Below, piece after piece: positions 54,263 through 63,960 of a DNA stretch of 64,000 nt. The position numbers and the translations under genes were made by a program. This stretch comes from Halomonas sp. TD01. Its GTDB lineage: Bacteria; Pseudomonadota; Gammaproteobacteria; Pseudomonadales; Halomonadaceae. Under the pieces are notes generated by a model that saw nothing but the letters and a program-made list of their open reading frames with translations, was not told the DNA's origin and made no database searches. The stretch spans positions 2,294,001-2,358,000 of the forward strand of contig NZ_OV350343.1 in assembly GCF_923868895.1 (NCBI RefSeq), read 5' to 3'. The first letter of the stretch is position 1; every line of letters starts with the position of its first letter.

Positions 54263-54739
54263 ATGACACCGGCGATTAATAGCGCGAAACACTCAGGGAT
54301 TGCGTTCCAGCTTCATGAGTATCAACACGATGCTGCTGCGCAATCCTACGGGCTGGAGGCAGCTGAAAAACTGGGTGTTGCCGCCAAGCAAGTGTTTAAA
54401 ACCTTAGTAGTTTCCCTGGATGGTAAGCAGTTGGCAGTCGGCATTGTACCGGTCACCAGCCAGTTGGGGTTAAAGCAAATTGCTAAAGCGGCAGGGGCGA
54501 AAAAAGCGGCTATGGCGGCGCCCTATGATGTTGAACGCAGCACTGGCTACGTGCTGGGTGGCGTTAGCCCGCTGGGTCAGAAAAAACGCCTGCCTACCTT
54601 TATTGACGACTCGGCGCAGACATTTTCGACACTTTATGTAAGCGCAGGGCGACGTGGGCTGGAAATTGAGCTTTCCCCAAGCGACTTAGCAACGTTATGT
54701 CAGGGGCGTTTTGCAGCGCTGGCAACCACCTTGTCCTAA
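54263..54739 (+). CDS. ybaK: Cys-tRNA(Pro)/Cys-tRNA(Cys) deacylase YbaK
   Basis: A 158-residue YbaK/EbsC-family deacylase, which hydrolyses mischarged Cys-tRNA(Pro). The catalytic lysine sits in AAKQVFKTLVVSLDGKQL. GYVLGGVSPLGQKKRLPTFI and LYVSAGRRGLEIELSP are typical. AGAGAAC precedes the ATG. It lies between CDF and dbpA, and the family is generally monocistronic. Confidence 0.95.
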   Translation: MTPAINSAKHSGIAFQLHEYQHDAAAQSYGLEAAEKLGVAAKQVFKTLVVSLDGKQLAVGIVPVTSQLGLKQIAKAAGAKKAAMAAPYDVERSTGYVLGGVSPLGQKKRLPTFIDDSAQTFSTLYVSAGRRGLEIELSPSDLATLCQGRFAALATTLS

Positions 54740-54871
54740 TATCTAAGGGACTAGCACCTAGGCTGCTTTCCCATTTGCCGAAGCTTGCAGCAAGGCATGG
54801 GGTGGCGCTTTCTGGTATGGTGCTTCACATTATAGGTTTGCTGGGCAATATAGCCCCTTCAGGATAATTTT

Positions 54872-56269
54872 GTGTCTGACACTTCTTTTGCATCGCTCGC
54901 GCTCTCTCCCGCGCTTTTAACCAACTTAGATTCCCTTGGCTATCACGCAATGACGCCTGTGCAGGCGCAAAGCCTGCCACCGATGTTGGCGGGCCGCGAT
55001 GTATTGGCCCAGGCCAAAACAGGATCGGGAAAAACTGCCGCTTTTGGTTTGGCACTGCTCGCAGAGCTGCGCGTAGAAGCGTTTGCTGTACAGGGTCTTG
55101 TGTTGTGTCCCACTCGAGAGCTTGCCGACCAAGTGGCCGAAGAGCTGCGCCGTTTGGCGCGTGGGTTACCCAACGTTAAAGTACTTACCTTATGCGGCGG
55201 TGCGCCTTTTGGACCGCAGTTAGGGTCCCTGGAACATGGCGCCCATATTGTCGTCGGCACGCCTGGGCGTATCGATGAGCATTTGCGCAAAGGCTCGCTT
55301 ACGCTGGGGTCGCTCACCACCTTGGTACTTGATGAAGCCGACCGAATGCTCGATATGGGCTTTCAAGCCACCATTGATGCGATCATTGCTGAGACGCCTG
55401 CCGACCGGCAAACGCTGCTGTTTAGCGCGACGTTCCCGGATGATCGTGCGTCTGGCGGCCTTGCCACCATGACCCGAGGTGTGATGCGTGAACCTGTGAT
55501 GGTCAAAGTGGCCGAGGTTCATGATGCCACTACCATCGATCAACACTTCTATGAAGTCGCCAACGAAGAATCACGCTTCGCGGCCCTTCAACAGCTGCTA
55601 CTGGTTTATAGGCCAGCGACCAGCGTAGTGTTCTGCAATACCAAACGCGAAACTCAGGCGGTGGCTGAGCAACTGGTTGATGCCGGCTTTAGTGCTGTGG
55701 CGCTCAACGGTGATTTAGAGCAGAAGGATCGTGATCGTCGCCTGATTCTGTTTGCTAATCAGAGTGCATCTATTTTGGTGGCTACTGATGTTGCCGCGCG
55801 GGGGTTAGATATTGCTCAATTAGATGCGGTGTTTAACTACCAGATTGCCCGTGAGCTTGATGTTCACGTGCATCGGGTCGGGCGTACCGGGCGCGCTGGG
55901 GCTAGCGGCATTGCCTGTACGTTGGTCACGCCTAAAGAGCATTATCGGCTGGAGCGGTTGGAAGGCTTACTGGAGCAACCAATCACCACGGAACCCTTGC
56001 CGAAACCCCAGCATTCAGTGCCGTTTGAACCGCCCATGGCAACGCTACAGTTAGCGGGTGGCAAGAAAGACAAGCTGCGCCCGGGTGATATCCTGGGGGC
56101 ACTGACCAGCGAAGGTGGTTTACGTGGTGATCAGGTAGGCAAAATTAAAGTGCTGGCCCGCAGTGCCTATGTGGCAGTGGAGCATAGCGCCGTTCAAAAA
56201 GCCCAGGCCAAACTTGAGCGTGACAAACTTAAAGGGCGCGCTTTCCGCGTTCGCCGCATTCGCTATTGA
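54872..56269 (+). CDS. dbpA: ATP-dependent RNA helicase DbpA
   Basis: A 465-residue DEAD-box helicase. Motifs in order: Q motif (GYHAMTPVQAQSLPPML), I (AKTGSGKTAAFGLALL), II (VLDEADRMLDMGF), III (SAT), and VI (HRVGRTGRAGASG). The C-terminal DbpA domain from about 390 (PGDILGALTSEGGLRGDQVG and KLKGRAFRVRRIRY) recognises hairpin 92 of 23S rRNA. It acts in large-subunit assembly. The start is GTG with AGGATAA upstream. Confidence 0.94.
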   Translation: MSDTSFASLALSPALLTNLDSLGYHAMTPVQAQSLPPMLAGRDVLAQAKTGSGKTAAFGLALLAELRVEAFAVQGLVLCPTRELADQVAEELRRLARGLPNVKVLTLCGGAPFGPQLGSLEHGAHIVVGTPGRIDEHLRKGSLTLGSLTTLVLDEADRMLDMGFQATIDAIIAETPADRQTLLFSATFPDDRASGGLATMTRGVMREPVMVKVAEVHDATTIDQHFYEVANEESRFAALQQLLLVYRPATSVVFCNTKRETQAVAEQLVDAGFSAVALNGDLEQKDRDRRLILFANQSASILVATDVAARGLDIAQLDAVFNYQIARELDVHVHRVGRTGRAGASGIACTLVTPKEHYRLERLEGLLEQPITTEPLPKPQHSVPFEPPMATLQLAGGKKDKLRPGDILGALTSEGGLRGDQVGKIKVLARSAYVAVEHSAVQKAQAKLERDKLKGRAFRVRRIRY

Positions 56270-56319
56270 TCGATTAATGATTGTGCACAGATAGTAAAGA
56301 GGAGCCGACGCAGCTAACC

Positions 56320-57177
56320 ATGAAAATCCCTAAGCGATTACAGCCCCTTGTTGATGATGGAATGATCGACGAGGTGCTGGTGCAGTTAATGAGTGGTAAA
56401 GAGGCGCAGGTGTATGTCGTGCGCTGCGGTGAAGAAGTACGTTGCGCTAAAGTCTTTAAAGAAGCTAAACAACGTAGCTTTAAACAGGCCGTGCAATACC
56501 AAGAAGGGCGTAAAGAGCGCAACAGTCGTCGTTCGCGCGCCATGGCCAAGAAGACCCGCTATGGTCAAAAAGAGCAGGAGCAAGCATGGTTGAATGCGGA
56601 AGTCGATGCGCTATACCGTCTTGCTGCCGCTGATGTACGTGTGCCTGAGCCCCATGGGTTTGTTGATGGCGTGCTTCTCATGGAAATGATCAGCGATGCC
56701 GATGGGAATGTAGCACCGCGCCTGGATGAAGTGACCTTAACCGAGGAGCAAGCGCTTCGCTATCACGCCAAAGTGATTCAAGACGTGGTGCGAATGCTTT
56801 GCGCAGGCCTGATCCACGGCGACTTATCGGAATTCAACGTGCTGGTGGATGCCGAAGGGCCGGTGATTATCGATTTACCCCAGGCGGTGGATGCAGCGGG
56901 AAACAACAGTGCGGCGGCGATGCTAGAGCGCGATGTCGATAATATGCGCGCCTACTTTGGTCGTTTCGCGCCGGAGCTTCTCACCACTCACTATGGTAAA
57001 GAAATGTGGGCCTTGTATGAAGCTGGCAAGCTACACCCGGATAGTAAGCTGACTGGCCATTTTGAACTTGATAGCCACATAGCCAATGTCGATGAGCTAT
57101 TAGAAGTGATTGACGATGCTATTGAAGAAGAGGCCGATCGACAGGCACGTATTCGCGGTGACGAGGACGAAGATTAA
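56320..57177 (+). CDS. RIO1-type serine/threonine kinase
   Basis: A 285-residue RIO-family kinase. The nucleotide-binding loop region is GKEAQVYVVRCGEEVRCAKV. A long, Arg/Lys-rich segment (RKERNSRRSRAMAKKTRYGQ) follows. The catalytic loop is IHGDLSEFNVLVDAEGPVI and the metal-binding aspartate is in IIDLPQAVDAAGNNSA. The enzyme should phosphorylate serine or autophosphorylate. Bacterial RIO kinases are poorly studied. The start at 56320 (MKIPKRLQPLVDDG) is the first Met with a family-like N-terminus. GAGGAG lies farther upstream than usual. Confidence 0.87.
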   Translation: MKIPKRLQPLVDDGMIDEVLVQLMSGKEAQVYVVRCGEEVRCAKVFKEAKQRSFKQAVQYQEGRKERNSRRSRAMAKKTRYGQKEQEQAWLNAEVDALYRLAAADVRVPEPHGFVDGVLLMEMISDADGNVAPRLDEVTLTEEQALRYHAKVIQDVVRMLCAGLIHGDLSEFNVLVDAEGPVIIDLPQAVDAAGNNSAAAMLERDVDNMRAYFGRFAPELLTTHYGKEMWALYEAGKLHPDSKLTGHFELDSHIANVDELLEVIDDAIEEEADRQARIRGDEDED

Positions 57178-57305
57178 GGATAGAAACACCTAGCACTTAA
57201 CAACTAGCTCTTAACACCCTAATACCCTTAGCAGTGGTAAGCTAACGTCTACGCTTAGCAGGTTAACAATTGCGTTTTAACGTTAGAGGTTGGGGGGAGG
57301 GGAGC

Positions 57306-58346
57306 GTGAAGGGCATTCGCGTCAGCGCAGAAAGTGCAAAGGGGCTTGTAACGTCGCTTGCCGTAGGTGCCTTCGGCGGCGTCGTTTTTCATCTCACTGG
57401 TTTACCGCTTGCCTGGATGCTAGGCCCGCTAATAGCCAACCTGCTGGTATCGGCAAAAGGGATTAATGTTGGCGTGCCGGAGCCGCTGCGTAACGTGTTT
57501 TTAGCGGTCATGGGCATGGTGCTGGGCAGCCAAGTAACACCTCAACTTGCACACCGTGTGCTGGATTGGCCAATCTCGGCAGCACTCTTACTGACAGGTG
57601 TTGCGGCGTCCACCGCCGTTGCAGCGGCGTGGTATCGTCGCTGTGGCTTCGACTCGGTCAGTGCTTGGTTTGGTGCATCGCCAGGTGCAATGACCGCGAT
57701 GATCATGCTCGGCGATAAATGTGGCGGTGACCCCCAGCGTATAGCCATTGCCCAGTCGCTACGTATTATTCTCGTCATCCTGTTTCTTCCTCCTTTGTTC
57801 TGGGCGTTTGAAGGCGGTGCTGGTGATATTGGGCCAGCCCAGGCTGCGCTTGAGCATGGTTGGATGCTGCTTGCTATTCCTTTTTTATTACCCTTGGGTC
57901 GGTGGCTGCGCATTCCTAGCGCCGCGTTACTTGCGCCGCTTATTATGGCGGCCTTGCTATCAGGATTTGGGCTTGCAAGCCTTACCCTGCCCGGCTGGGG
58001 AATGAACCTGATGCTGTGGGTGCTAGGCAGCGCGATTGGCTCGCGTTTTCAAGGCATGACACGACGCTTGCTCGGGCGCTATTTATGGCAATCCGGGGTG
58101 GCGACGCTGCTTGCACTGGTGGTCTTGGCGTTGTTTGCTGAACTGATCCATCAACTGTTGGGTGTGCGCCGTGATGTGGCGCTATTAGCGTTAGCCCCCG
58201 GCGGCATCGGCGAAATGGCCATTCTTGCTGTCGCGCTTAATATCGACCCGGTATTTGTGGCATTTCACCACTTACTGCGCATGGTCACATTGGTGATCGT
58301 GGCCCCTTTTTGGGCGCGTTGGCTATTGCGTCGTCAATCTTCTTAA
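57306..58346 (+). CDS. AbrB-family membrane protein (duplicated ten-helix type)
   Basis: A 346-residue integral membrane protein with two internally similar halves (GLPLAWMLGPLIANLLVS at the start, LRIPSAALLAPLIMAALLSG in the second half), matching the AbrB duplication family. Despite the name these are not the DNA-binding AbrB. They are uncharacterised, possibly transporters or ammonia-monooxygenase-related regulators. The GTG start at 57306 follows GGGGAGGGGAGC. It precedes an ABC exporter by 37 bp. Confidence 0.82.
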   Translation: MKGIRVSAESAKGLVTSLAVGAFGGVVFHLTGLPLAWMLGPLIANLLVSAKGINVGVPEPLRNVFLAVMGMVLGSQVTPQLAHRVLDWPISAALLLTGVAASTAVAAAWYRRCGFDSVSAWFGASPGAMTAMIMLGDKCGGDPQRIAIAQSLRIILVILFLPPLFWAFEGGAGDIGPAQAALEHGWMLLAIPFLLPLGRWLRIPSAALLAPLIMAALLSGFGLASLTLPGWGMNLMLWVLGSAIGSRFQGMTRRLLGRYLWQSGVATLLALVVLALFAELIHQLLGVRRDVALLALAPGGIGEMAILAVALNIDPVFVAFHHLLRMVTLVIVAPFWARWLLRRQSS

Positions 58347-58382
58347 AGACGTCTGTCTACCAAGGTAACGAAAGGATCTTCC

Positions 58383-60281
58383 ATGTTGTCACGTCTGCTA
58401 GCGCCACTATTCCGTTACTTTGAAACGCGGGTGAACCCCTATCCAGAGGGAGAGGTTGCCACGCCACCGAAAGGTCTGCTGCCATTTATCTGGCATTTTT
58501 CGCGCCCAGTATGGCCGTGGCTGTTGCTGATGTCGGTAGCGACTGCCTTGGTTTCCGCGGCGGAGGTAGTGTTTTTTAGTTACATGGGAGACCTGGTTGA
58601 TTGGTTGGGTAATGTAGAGCGAGTGGATTTCTGGTCGAACCACGGCTTCTGGCTGGCGGGTGTTGGTTTGTTGGTGATTATCGGCTTGCCGCTACTGGTG
58701 CTCGTACAATCACTGGTGACCCACCAAAGTATCTTCGGTAACTACCCGATGATTGGCCGTTGGCTTTCTCACCGCCATATGCTTAGCCAGAGCTTAGCCT
58801 TTTATCAGGATGAGTTTGCGGGGCGGGTGTCGCAAAAAGTAATGCAAACGGCGCTAGCTATCCGTGAAACCGTCACCAAAGTGATGGATCTAATGGTTTA
58901 CGCCATTGTGTACTTCACTGGGGCGGCAATTTTGTTAGGCCGTGCAGACCCGTGGTTGTTATTGCCGTTGGGGCTTTGGTTGATCGGTTATTTAAGCATT
59001 ATGCGCTTTTTTGTGCCGCGCCTGCGTGACGTCTCGATGGCTCAGGCCGACGCCCGTGCCCAAATGACGGGACGCGTGGTCGATAGCTACAGCAATATTC
59101 AAACGATCAAACTGTTCGCTGACACCGAACGCGAACAAAGCTACGCCAAGGATGCCATGCAAGGCTTTATGGGCACTGTGCATCGTCAAATGCGGCTAGT
59201 CACCATCATGAGTGTTTGCCTGACCCTGCTCAATACGCTGCTGCTAGTGGGAACGGCAGGCATGGCGATTAGTGCCTGGTATTTTGACGCTATTTCCCTG
59301 GGTATTTTAGCGATTGCGATTGCCCTGGTAATGCGTATCCGCTTTATGTCGGATTGGATCTTATGGGAAGTGGCCGGGCTGTTTGAAAACATCGGAACGG
59401 TGCAGGATGGCATGAATACCATCGCCCAGGAGCCCACGATCAAAGATGCGCCGAATGCCAAAGCGCTTGCGGTGCCCAATGGCGAAATTGTATTTGATGC
59501 GCTGCGCTTTCAGTACGCCCAGGCCAAGGGTGAAAGTAAAAATGTCTTTGACGGGCTGAGCCTGACGATTAAACCCGGCGAGAAAATTGGCCTAATTGGC
59601 CGTTCTGGGGCGGGTAAATCCACCTTAGCAAACCTGTTGCTGCGCTTTTATGACTTACAGGGCGGGCGTATCCTGATTGATGGACAGAATATTGCTGACG
59701 TTACCCAGACTTCATTGCGTCATCAGATTGGCATGGTCACCCAGGATACCTCGCTGCTGCACCGTTCGCTGCGGGACAATATTCGTTACGGTAGCCCCCA
59801 TGCCAGCGATGACGATGTGTGGCAGGCGGTGTGCCGCGCCCACGCAGATACGTTTATCAACGAGTTGGTCGACCCCAAAGGGCGTCGCGGCTTAGACGCC
59901 CATGTGGGCGAACGTGGCGTAAAGCTTTCCGGTGGCCAGCGTCAGCGTATTGCCATTGCCCGCGTACTGCTAAAAAACGCGCCGATTTTAGTGCTGGATG
60001 AAGCGACATCGGCGCTGGATTCCGAAGTGGAAGCCGCTATTCAGGAACAACTCGATTCGCTGATGGAAGGCAAAACGGTGATCGCCATTGCCCATCGGCT
60101 TTCTACCATTGCGATGCTCGACCGGTTAATTGTGGTCGATGAAGGTCGCATGGTGGAGAGTGGCACGCACCAGCAGTTGCTGGCACATAACGGCATTTAC
60201 GCCAGCCTGTGGCAGCGCCAGTCTGGGGGCTTTTTGGGGCATGACCTTGATCTTGAAAATAACGCCCCCACTTCCTATTAG
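58383..60281 (+). CDS. ABC exporter, fused membrane and ATPase domains
   Basis: A 632-residue half-transporter: six membrane helices at about 45-345 and a nucleotide-binding domain from about 370. Walker A is GLIGRSGAGKSTLANLLLRF near 402, the signature LSGGQRQRIAIARVLLK, and Walker B ILVLDEATSALDSE, followed by H-loop IAHRLSTI. It resembles MsbA/YojI-type multidrug or lipid exporters and would work as a homodimer. Substrate unknown. The start follows AAAGGATCTTCC. Confidence 0.9.
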   Translation: MLSRLLAPLFRYFETRVNPYPEGEVATPPKGLLPFIWHFSRPVWPWLLLMSVATALVSAAEVVFFSYMGDLVDWLGNVERVDFWSNHGFWLAGVGLLVIIGLPLLVLVQSLVTHQSIFGNYPMIGRWLSHRHMLSQSLAFYQDEFAGRVSQKVMQTALAIRETVTKVMDLMVYAIVYFTGAAILLGRADPWLLLPLGLWLIGYLSIMRFFVPRLRDVSMAQADARAQMTGRVVDSYSNIQTIKLFADTEREQSYAKDAMQGFMGTVHRQMRLVTIMSVCLTLLNTLLLVGTAGMAISAWYFDAISLGILAIAIALVMRIRFMSDWILWEVAGLFENIGTVQDGMNTIAQEPTIKDAPNAKALAVPNGEIVFDALRFQYAQAKGESKNVFDGLSLTIKPGEKIGLIGRSGAGKSTLANLLLRFYDLQGGRILIDGQNIADVTQTSLRHQIGMVTQDTSLLHRSLRDNIRYGSPHASDDDVWQAVCRAHADTFINELVDPKGRRGLDAHVGERGVKLSGGQRQRIAIARVLLKNAPILVLDEATSALDSEVEAAIQEQLDSLMEGKTVIAIAHRLSTIAMLDRLIVVDEGRMVESGTHQQLLAHNGIYASLWQRQSGGFLGHDLDLENNAPTSY

Positions 60282-60347
60282 ACCAGTCGTTTACTATGTT
60301 TTTAGTATCAGGCGTTTTTAACGACATGCGTTTAATAGGAGGTAGCG

Positions 60348-61355
60348 ATGCAAGCCATTCAGCTTCGAGAGCCCGGCGGTATAGATAAACTGGACGTGGT
60401 TGAACTAACAGTGCCAAGTGAGCCCGGCCCCGGTGAAATTAAAGTACGCCTGCATGCCAGTTCGCTTAACTTTCATGACTACGCCGTGGTAGCGGGGATG
60501 ATACCCACTGCAGATGGCCGTATTCCAATGTCGGACGGTGCCGGTGTCGTAGAAGCGGTTGGGGAAGGTGTTAGCGAGTTTGCTGTCGGTGATGCAGTCG
60601 TATCGACGTTTTTTCCTGATTGGCTAGAGGGGGAGGCGCGAGTAGGCGACTTCACTACCACGCCGGGGGATGGCATTGACGGCTATGCTCGCGAGCAAGT
60701 GGTTGCGCCCGCTACCTCGTTCACCCATCAGCCTAAAGGCTACCGCCATGCGGAAGCCGCGACGCTAACAACCGCAGGCTTGACCGCCTGGCGGGCATTA
60801 GTGGTTGATGGTGGGATAAAAGCGGGAGATACCGTGCTGGTGTTAGGCACTGGGGGCGTTTCCATTTTTGCGCTACAGTTTGCCAAGATGATGGGCGCAC
60901 GGGTAATTGCTACGTCGTCTTCCAATGAAAAGCTGACCCGCCTGCGCGAGCTGGGCGCTGAGCACACCATTAATTATCAAGAAACGCCGGACTGGGGCAA
61001 GGCTGTTAAGGCGTTAACCAATGGTGAAGGCGTGGACCATGTTGTTGAAGTGGGCGGCCCTGGTACGCTGCCGCAATCGATTGATGCGGTGAAAATTGGG
61101 GGGCATATCGCGCTGATTGGTGTGCTGACCGGTCGAGAAGGCGAGATACCAACGGCTAAGCTGATGGCTAAGCAAGCTAAGCTGCAAGGTCTTATTGTGG
61201 GTAGTCGTCGTCATCAAATCGAGATGATTCGTGCTATCGAAGCGTCTAATTTGAAGCCGATTATTGACCGTGAGTTTGCACTGAGCGACATTGCCGATGC
61301 CTTCCGTCATCAGGAGTCAGGCAAACACTTCGGCAAGATTTGTCTGACTTTCTAG
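60348..61355 (+). CDS. Zinc-independent MDR-family alcohol/quinone oxidoreductase
   Basis: A 335-residue medium-chain dehydrogenase/reductase. The N-terminal GroES-like domain has SLNFHDYAVVAGMIPTADGR. The Rossmann fold is at LVLGTGGVSIFALQFAKMMG then ARVIATSSSNEKLTRL. The structural zinc cysteines are absent, and GroES-like catalytic-zinc ligands are not clear, so it fits the zinc-independent quinone-oxidoreductase side of the family. NAD(P)H specificity is not readable. AGGAGG precedes the ATG by 6 bp. Confidence 0.85.
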   Translation: MQAIQLREPGGIDKLDVVELTVPSEPGPGEIKVRLHASSLNFHDYAVVAGMIPTADGRIPMSDGAGVVEAVGEGVSEFAVGDAVVSTFFPDWLEGEARVGDFTTTPGDGIDGYAREQVVAPATSFTHQPKGYRHAEAATLTTAGLTAWRALVVDGGIKAGDTVLVLGTGGVSIFALQFAKMMGARVIATSSSNEKLTRLRELGAEHTINYQETPDWGKAVKALTNGEGVDHVVEVGGPGTLPQSIDAVKIGGHIALIGVLTGREGEIPTAKLMAKQAKLQGLIVGSRRHQIEMIRAIEASNLKPIIDREFALSDIADAFRHQESGKHFGKICLTF

Positions 61356-61438
61356 CTAGGAAGCGTTTATTTTAGTTAACGTTTTTGGTTTTGGAATGAT
61401 GTGCTTGCACGCCCACTGAGTAGTGGGTGTGCAAAAAA

Positions 61439-61705
61439 TTACGTTTCCAAGCGGCTATACACGACGCCTTTCACTTCAAGTTCCCAAATATCATCATAAG
61501 GAACGGTTACGCCGTCTATATCGCCTGGGTCACCCGTGCTATTTTTAATCTGCGTTTCAGGGATGACCTTTAACCCCATTAAGCCTACGTGTTGAATACG
61601 TGCGCTAAATCGATTTCCCTCGTGATCGATAAGCACCCGTTCGCCTGCAATGCACTTTGAAAGCTTCTCATGCAGTTCTGCCATTGTGACGTTAACTACG
61701 CTCAT
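61439..61705 (-). CDS. Hypothetical protein (88 aa)
   Basis: An 88-residue protein of alternating beta-rich character: MSVVNVTMAELHEKLSKCIA then GERVLIDHEGNRFSARIQHV, with VTVPYDDIWELEVKGVVYSR at the end. I recognise no family. A ribosome site (AGGAG-like, GGAGGCG) lies upstream of the ATG, and codon use resembles its neighbours, so it is probably expressed. It is convergent with the MDR gene and divergent from the next gene. Confidence 0.6.
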   Translation of the reverse strand: MSVVNVTMAELHEKLSKCIAGERVLIDHEGNRFSARIQHVGLMGLKVIPETQIKNSTGDPGDIDGVTVPYDDIWELEVKGVVYSRLET

Positions 61706-61845
61706 TATCGCCTCCTGCGCTTTGCTCTCATATTAGTTAGCTACTGTATAACGACTTTATTTTAGACGATAAGTTCGGCTAACCCCTCAATGACAATATG
61801 AGGCATGCTAGCCTTAATCCACTTATTTATGTTCGAGGCGGCATT

Positions 61846-63060
61846 ATGGCGCAGCACTCAACGAAGTCTGCTTTTTCCCCATGGGAAGTTGTGGCACTTG
61901 AGTCGTTTCAAACACCAGAGCAGACCCAAGCCAGTCAGTGGCGGCGTAGCTGGCGAGCAGCGACTACGTGGGTGGTTGGTAAAGAAGCCTCTGAACGCCA
62001 AGCCAAGGAAGAGAGTGAGCTGCGTAAGCTGCCTGAAGTTGCGCTTTCGCATTGGGTGCCTGCCATTGATTGGTCACTGGCGGCTAACGCCCTCGGCCAA
62101 GTAACGGAAGAGCATGCTGATGCACCGGTCGTGTTGTTTATCTCGCCACCTCATGGTGGCCACGGGGCAGTGGTTAGCCACTGGGCTCAGCAGCAGGGCG
62201 TCAACTGCATATCTGTACCAACCTTTAAAGAGCTTACGGACGGTTGCCTAGAATGGGTAGAGCGCTGTGGCTATCAGCGTCTGTGGGCAATCCCGGCCTT
62301 GGAGCGGCATTTTTTACGTCACACTGGAGGCCTACAGGGCGTACGTGAACTGTTGGAGCGGGCTTTAAGTGGCCGGTTAGGGCAAGGCGTGATTGGTTGT
62401 GATAGCTGGACGTATGCTTATCTTCAGCATGCGGTGGGCTTGGAAGGCGTCACCGTGGTTACCTTGCAAGCGTTAGAGGGCGAGCAGCTTGCCCGCTATT
62501 TTGCTCAGTTGGCGGATAGTAGCGTCTGTCCTACGGTGTATAGCTCCCGAACGGGCCAGCCAATTCTTGCTGACGTGAATGACGATAACGCTAGTGGTGA
62601 GCGTTCTTATAAAGAGTTGCAACGTCTAGCGGCCCACTGTCGAGGGCATTTAGGTATTGCTTGGCACTACTGGCGAGAGCGACTGCGCGAACCGGCTGAA
62701 AATGAGGATAGTGGCCGTTCACAAGGGCCGTCTCAAGGGCAGCCAAAAGAGCCGTCGAAAGAAGAGCCGTCAAAAGAGCTATGGCTATTGGACGCGCTGG
62801 CGGAAGCGGAACTAGCGTCGGATACAGGGGATGTGGCGACGCTGTTGCTGCATACGCTGCTCATTCATGGGGGGCTAGAGGATCAAGCGTTAGGGTATGT
62901 GCTGCCATTTTCAAATCATGAGGCGCTAAACGCACGGCTAGCACTTGCTCGCCAGGGGATTCTCAACTGCCATCAAGGGCGCTGGCAAGTCGACCCATTA
63001 AGCTACGCGAGTGTGCGACAACTGCTGGAATCGCGTAACTACCTAGTTGACCCGCTTTAG
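61846..63060 (+). CDS. Unknown protein with degenerate P-loop-like motif, MscS partner
   Basis: A 404-residue soluble protein. At residues about 95-110 a hydrophobic strand is followed by a glycine-rich turn (VVLFISPPHGGHGAVVSHWA), placed like a Walker A but lacking its GK[ST]. A central domain (about 110-240) has alternating strands and helices. Residues about 287-312 are a Pro/Ser/Glu/Lys linker made of repeated EPSKE-like units. The C-terminal domain is helical. I recognise no family. The start at 61846 is preferred because GAGGCGG lies upstream. The stop is 9 bp before an MscS channel gene, so the two form an operon. Confidence 0.7.
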   Translation: MAQHSTKSAFSPWEVVALESFQTPEQTQASQWRRSWRAATTWVVGKEASERQAKEESELRKLPEVALSHWVPAIDWSLAANALGQVTEEHADAPVVLFISPPHGGHGAVVSHWAQQQGVNCISVPTFKELTDGCLEWVERCGYQRLWAIPALERHFLRHTGGLQGVRELLERALSGRLGQGVIGCDSWTYAYLQHAVGLEGVTVVTLQALEGEQLARYFAQLADSSVCPTVYSSRTGQPILADVNDDNASGERSYKELQRLAAHCRGHLGIAWHYWRERLREPAENEDSGRSQGPSQGQPKEPSKEEPSKELWLLDALAEAELASDTGDVATLLLHTLLIHGGLEDQALGYVLPFSNHEALNARLALARQGILNCHQGRWQVDPLSYASVRQLLESRNYLVDPL

Positions 63061-63068
63061 GAGCTTAT

Positions 63069-63896
63069 ATGGACGATCAAGAGCAGTACGCCAGGCTGTT
63101 TAATGAGTTTGATAGTCAAGCGCTGATTACCTTAGGAGTCATTCTGGTCAGTACAGTGCTATTGATTATTGTCAGCCAACGAGGATTGAGCTGGTTAGCC
63201 AATCGCTTACATGGACAAGTGCGGTTTAGAGTGTTTGCGCTGGTGCCACTAACCCGGTTATTGATTTTAATTACTGCACTGGCTGTTGCTGTACCTATCG
63301 TCATTGAGCCTTCATTGCGCAACATGGTAACGCTGCTGGGTGCCATTGGCTTAGCTATTGGCTTCGCCCTAAAAGATTACGTGAGTAGCTTGATTGCCGG
63401 GGTAGTATCTGCCGTTGAGCTGCCCTATCGCCCCGGGGATTGGGTCAACATTGAGGGTACTTATGGCGAAGTTAAGCACGTTGGAATGCGCACAGTAGAA
63501 ATTCTAACGCCCGACGATGACCTGGTAGCGGTGCCTCATCTTAAACTTTGGGATTCAGCCATTTATAATGCTAACAATGGCGGAACTAGCCTCCAATGCG
63601 TGGCAAGTTTTTACCTTCACCCGGAACACGAAGCTGGCTGGGTGCGTAAAGCGCTACGAGACGTCGCGTTAACGAGTGCTTACCTTAAATTTGATAAGCC
63701 GATTATTGTTGTGGCGGAGGAGAAACCCTGGGGCACGCATTACCGTATTCGCGCTTATCCAGTAGATCCCCGACAGCAATTTTTGTTTATCACTGATTTG
63801 ACCGTGCGTGGTAAACAGGTGCTCAGTGCGGCGGGCGTTACCCCGGCGTTACTGCCACCTGATGCGGCCTTGGATTCACAGGGCTCCGCCAACTAA
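63069..63896 (+). CDS. MscS-family small-conductance mechanosensitive channel
   Basis: A 275-residue MscS-type channel. Three membrane helices lie at about 17-36, 55-75 and 80-110. The pore helix is in LGAIGLAIGFALKDYVSSLI, followed by the beta domain VELPYRPGDWVNIEGTYGEV and EILTPDDDLVAVPHLKLWDS. It opens under membrane tension to release solutes at osmotic downshock, apt for a salt-tolerant bacterium. It is 9 bp after the unknown 404-residue gene. AGGAGC precedes the ATG. Confidence 0.92.
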   Translation: MDDQEQYARLFNEFDSQALITLGVILVSTVLLIIVSQRGLSWLANRLHGQVRFRVFALVPLTRLLILITALAVAVPIVIEPSLRNMVTLLGAIGLAIGFALKDYVSSLIAGVVSAVELPYRPGDWVNIEGTYGEVKHVGMRTVEILTPDDDLVAVPHLKLWDSAIYNANNGGTSLQCVASFYLHPEHEAGWVRKALRDVALTSAYLKFDKPIIVVAEEKPWGTHYRIRAYPVDPRQQFLFITDLTVRGKQVLSAAGVTPALLPPDAALDSQGSAN

Positions 63897-63960
63897 TGAC
63901 AGAGCCTGAGGTCGCCGACATAGATGCCGACAACCACAGGAGGTTTAACCGAGAGACGGT

